From the NCBI RefSeq assembly GCF_964340395.1, contig NC_135554.1:3125001-3189000 (forward strand): 64,000 nt of DNA. Reading direction: 5' to 3'. The translations under genes and the position numbers were made by a program. This stretch comes from Glandiceps talaboti. Its lineage: Eukaryota > Hemichordata > Enteropneusta > Spengelidae. The notes below the pieces were generated by a model. The model saw nothing but the letters and a program-made list of their open reading frames with translations, was not told the origin of the DNA and did no database searches. Below are positions 61,419 to 64,000 of this stretch, piece after piece (position 1 is the first letter of the stretch; each line of letters opens with the position of its first letter).

Positions 61419-64000
61419 AGCTGGTATATGTCTTTACAAGAGTGTTTGCATTCAGTTTATTCATAGCTGGTTTATGTCTTTACAGGAGTGTTTGTATTCA
61501 GTTTATTCGTAGCTGGTATATGTCTTTACAAGAGTGTTTGCATTCAGTTTATTTGTAGCTGGTATATGTCTTTACAAGAGTGTTTGCATTCAGTTTATTT
61601 GTAGCTGGTATATGTCTTTACAAGAGTGTTTGCATTCAGTTTATTTGTAGCTGGTATATGTCTTTACAAGAGTGTTTGCATTCAGTTTATTTGTAGCTGG
61701 TATATGTCTTTACAAGAGTGTTTGCATTCAGTTTATTTGTAGCTGGTATATGTCTTTACAAGAGTGTTTGCATTCAGTTTATTCATAGCTGGTATATGTC
61801 TTTACAAGAGTGTTTGCATTCAGTTTATTCATAGCTGGTATATGTCTTTACAAGAGTGTTTGTATTCAGTTTATTTGTAGCTGGTATATGTCTTTACAAG
61901 AGTGTTTGCATTCAGTTTATTCATAGCTGGTATATGTCTTTACAAGAGTGTTTGTATTCAGTTTATTCGTAGCTGGTATATGTCTTTACAAGAGTGTTTG
62001 CATTCAGTTTATTTGTAGCTGGTATATGTCTTTACAAGAGTGTTTGCATTCAGTTTATTCATAGCTGGTTTATGTCTTTACAAGAGTGTTTGCATTCAGT
62101 TTATTCATAGCTGGTATATGTCTTTACAAGAGTGTTTGTATTCAGTTTATTCATAGCTGGTTTATGTCTTTACAAGAGTGTTTGCATTCAGTTTATTCAT
62201 ACCTGGTATATGTCTTTACAAGAGTGTTTGCATTCAGTTTATTTGTAGCTGGTATATGTCTTTACAAGAGTGTTTGCATTCAGTTTATTCATAGCTGGTA
62301 TATGTCTTTACAGGAGTGTTTGCATTCAGTTTATTTGTAGCTGCTATATGTCTTTACAAGAGTGTTTGCATTCAGTTTATTTGTAGCTGGTATATGTCTT
62401 TACAAGAGTGTTTGCATTCAGTTTATTCATAGCTGGTATATGTCTTTACAAGAGTGTTTGCATTCAGTTTATTCATAGCTGGTATATGTCTTTACAAGAG
62501 TGTTTGTATTCAGTTTATTCGTAGCTGGTATATGTCTTTACAAGAGTGTTTGCATTCAGTTTATTCATAGCTGGTATATGTCTTTACAAGAGTGTTTGCA
62601 TTCAGTTTATTTGTAGCTGGTATATGTCTTTACAAGAGTGTTTGCATTCAGTTTATTTGTAGCTGGTTTATGTCTTTACAAGAGTGTTTGCATTCAGTTT
62701 ATTCATAGCTGGTATATGTCTTTACAAGAGTGTTTGCATTCAGTTTATTTGTAGCTGGTATATGTCTTTACAAGAGTGTTTGTATTCAGTTTATTCATAG
62801 CTGGTATATGTCTTTACAAGAGTGTTTGCATTCAGTTTATTTGTAGCTGGTATATGTCTTTACAAGAGTGTTTGCATTCAGTTTATTCATAGCTGGTATA
62901 TGTCTTTACAAGAGTTTGCATTCAGTTTATTCATAGCTGGTATATGTCTTTACAAGAGTGTTTGCATTCAGTTTATTTGTAGCTGGTATATGTCTTTACA
63001 AGAGTTTGCATTCAGTTTATTCATAGCTGGTATATGTCTTTACAAGAGTGTTTGCATTCAGTTTATTCATAGCTGGTATATGTCTTTACAAGAGTGTTTG
63101 CATTCAGTTTATTCATAGCTGGTATATGTCTACAAGAGTGTTTGCATTCAGTTTATTTGTGGCTGGTATATGACTTTACAAGAGTGTTTCATTCAGTTTA
63201 TTTGTAGCTGGTATATGTCTTTACAAGAGTGTTTGCATTCAGTTTATTCATAGCTGGTATATGTCTTTACAAGAGTGTTTGCATTCAGTTTATTTGTAGC
63301 TGGTATATGACTTTACAAGAGTGTTTCATTCAGTTTGTTCATAGCTGGTATATGTCTTTACAAGAGTGTTTGCATTCAGTTTATTTGTAGCTGCTATATG
63401 TCTTTACAAGAGTGTTTGCATTCAGTTTATTCATAGCTGGTATATGTCTTTACAAGAGTTTGCATTCAGTTTATTCATAGCTGGTATATGTCTTTACAAG
63501 AGTGTTTGCATTCAGTTTATTTGTAGCTGGTATATGTCTTTACAAGAGTTTGCATTCAGTTTATTCATAGCTGGTATATGTCTTTACAAGAGTGTTTGCA
63601 TTCAGTTTATTCATAGCTGGTATATGTCTTTACAAGAGTGTTTGCATTCAGTTTATTCATAGCTGGTATATGTCTACAAGAGTGTTTGCATTCAGTTTAT
63701 TTGTGGCTGGTATATGACTTTACAAGAGTGTTTCATTCAGTTTATTTGTAGCTGGTATATGTCTTTACAAGAGTGTTTGCATTCAGTTTATTCATAGCTG
63801 GTATATGTCTTTACAAGAGTGTTTGCATTCAGTTTATTTGTAGCTGGTATATGACTTTACAAGAGTGTTTCATTCAGTTTGTTCATAGCTGGTATATGTC
63901 TTTACAAGAGTGTTTGCATTCAGTTTATTTGTAGCTGCTATATGTCTTTACAAGAGTGTTTGCATTCAGTTTATTCATAGCTGGTATATGTCTTTACAAG
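61419..64000. repeat. 46-bp minisatellite, at least 56 copies, with 544-bp higher-order repeat
   Basis: Unit GTATATGTCTTTACAAGAGT plus GTTTGCATTCAGTTTATTCATAGCTG (46 bp). Sub-types are TTCATAG, TTTGTAG, TTCGTAG. From about 62800 a 544-bp block with several short units (GAGTTTGCATT, GTCTACAAGAG, GTTTCATTCAG) is repeated almost exactly. The array continues beyond the window. Confidence 0.98.

Overview
This is eukaryotic nuclear DNA, almost certainly from an invertebrate metazoan. The evidence is a split gene with GT-AG introns, an AT-rich background, a tRNA-derived SINE, decayed LINE fragments, CA/GT microsatellites and very many minisatellites. The exact phylum cannot be fixed from the sequence alone; a marine invertebrate (lophotrochozoan or invertebrate deuterostome) is a reasonable guess.

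There is one protein-coding gene, on the + strand, running from before the window to a stop codon at 54074-54076. It is a GLIS-family (GLIS1/3 type, closest by recall to GLIS3) five-zinc-finger transcription factor. Eight coding exons are visible: 950-2532, 17244-17405, 20308-20418, 24300-24480, 28757-28907, 30867-31051, 52545-52859 and 53961-54076. All junctions have GT/AG and matching phase and together encode 933 residues; the true N terminus lies upstream. The protein has a Gln/Ser-rich N-terminal half with a GLI/GLIS-type conserved block and a YGHLS motif (SUFU-binding type), a poly-Pro/poly-Gln stretch, five C2H2 fingers (residues 459-608, numbered from the first full codon in the window), and a long Ser/Pro-rich tail ending in a conserved C terminus.

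The introns are unusual. By adding array lengths, about 45% of the window is tandem repeat: more than 20 different minisatellites with units of about 20-50 bp, including one 10.8-kb array of a 29-bp unit (about 370 copies) in the 21.5-kb intron before exon 52545. Interspersed between them are a multi-copy family with a hairpin plus (GT)n head, two copies of a tRNA-derived SINE, two LINE remnants lying back to back around an (ACAAT)n tract, an element with 12-bp terminal inverted repeats, an unassigned insertion splitting a minisatellite, and an assembly gap of 100 N (35375-35474) beside a likely insertion.

After the stop codon (54077 to 64000) there is 3' UTR and intergenic DNA with three more minisatellites downstream of a UTR one; the last (46-bp unit) runs out of the window. 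No second gene, tRNA, rRNA or CRISPR was found. The most interesting signals are repeats that touch splicing: a 42-bp minisatellite that has copied the authentic 5' splice site of exon 28757-28907 thirteen times, a 23-bp minisatellite carrying about 25 perfect CAG|GTAAGG donor motifs, and hairpin-(GT)n elements lying within 45 bp downstream of two exon donors.
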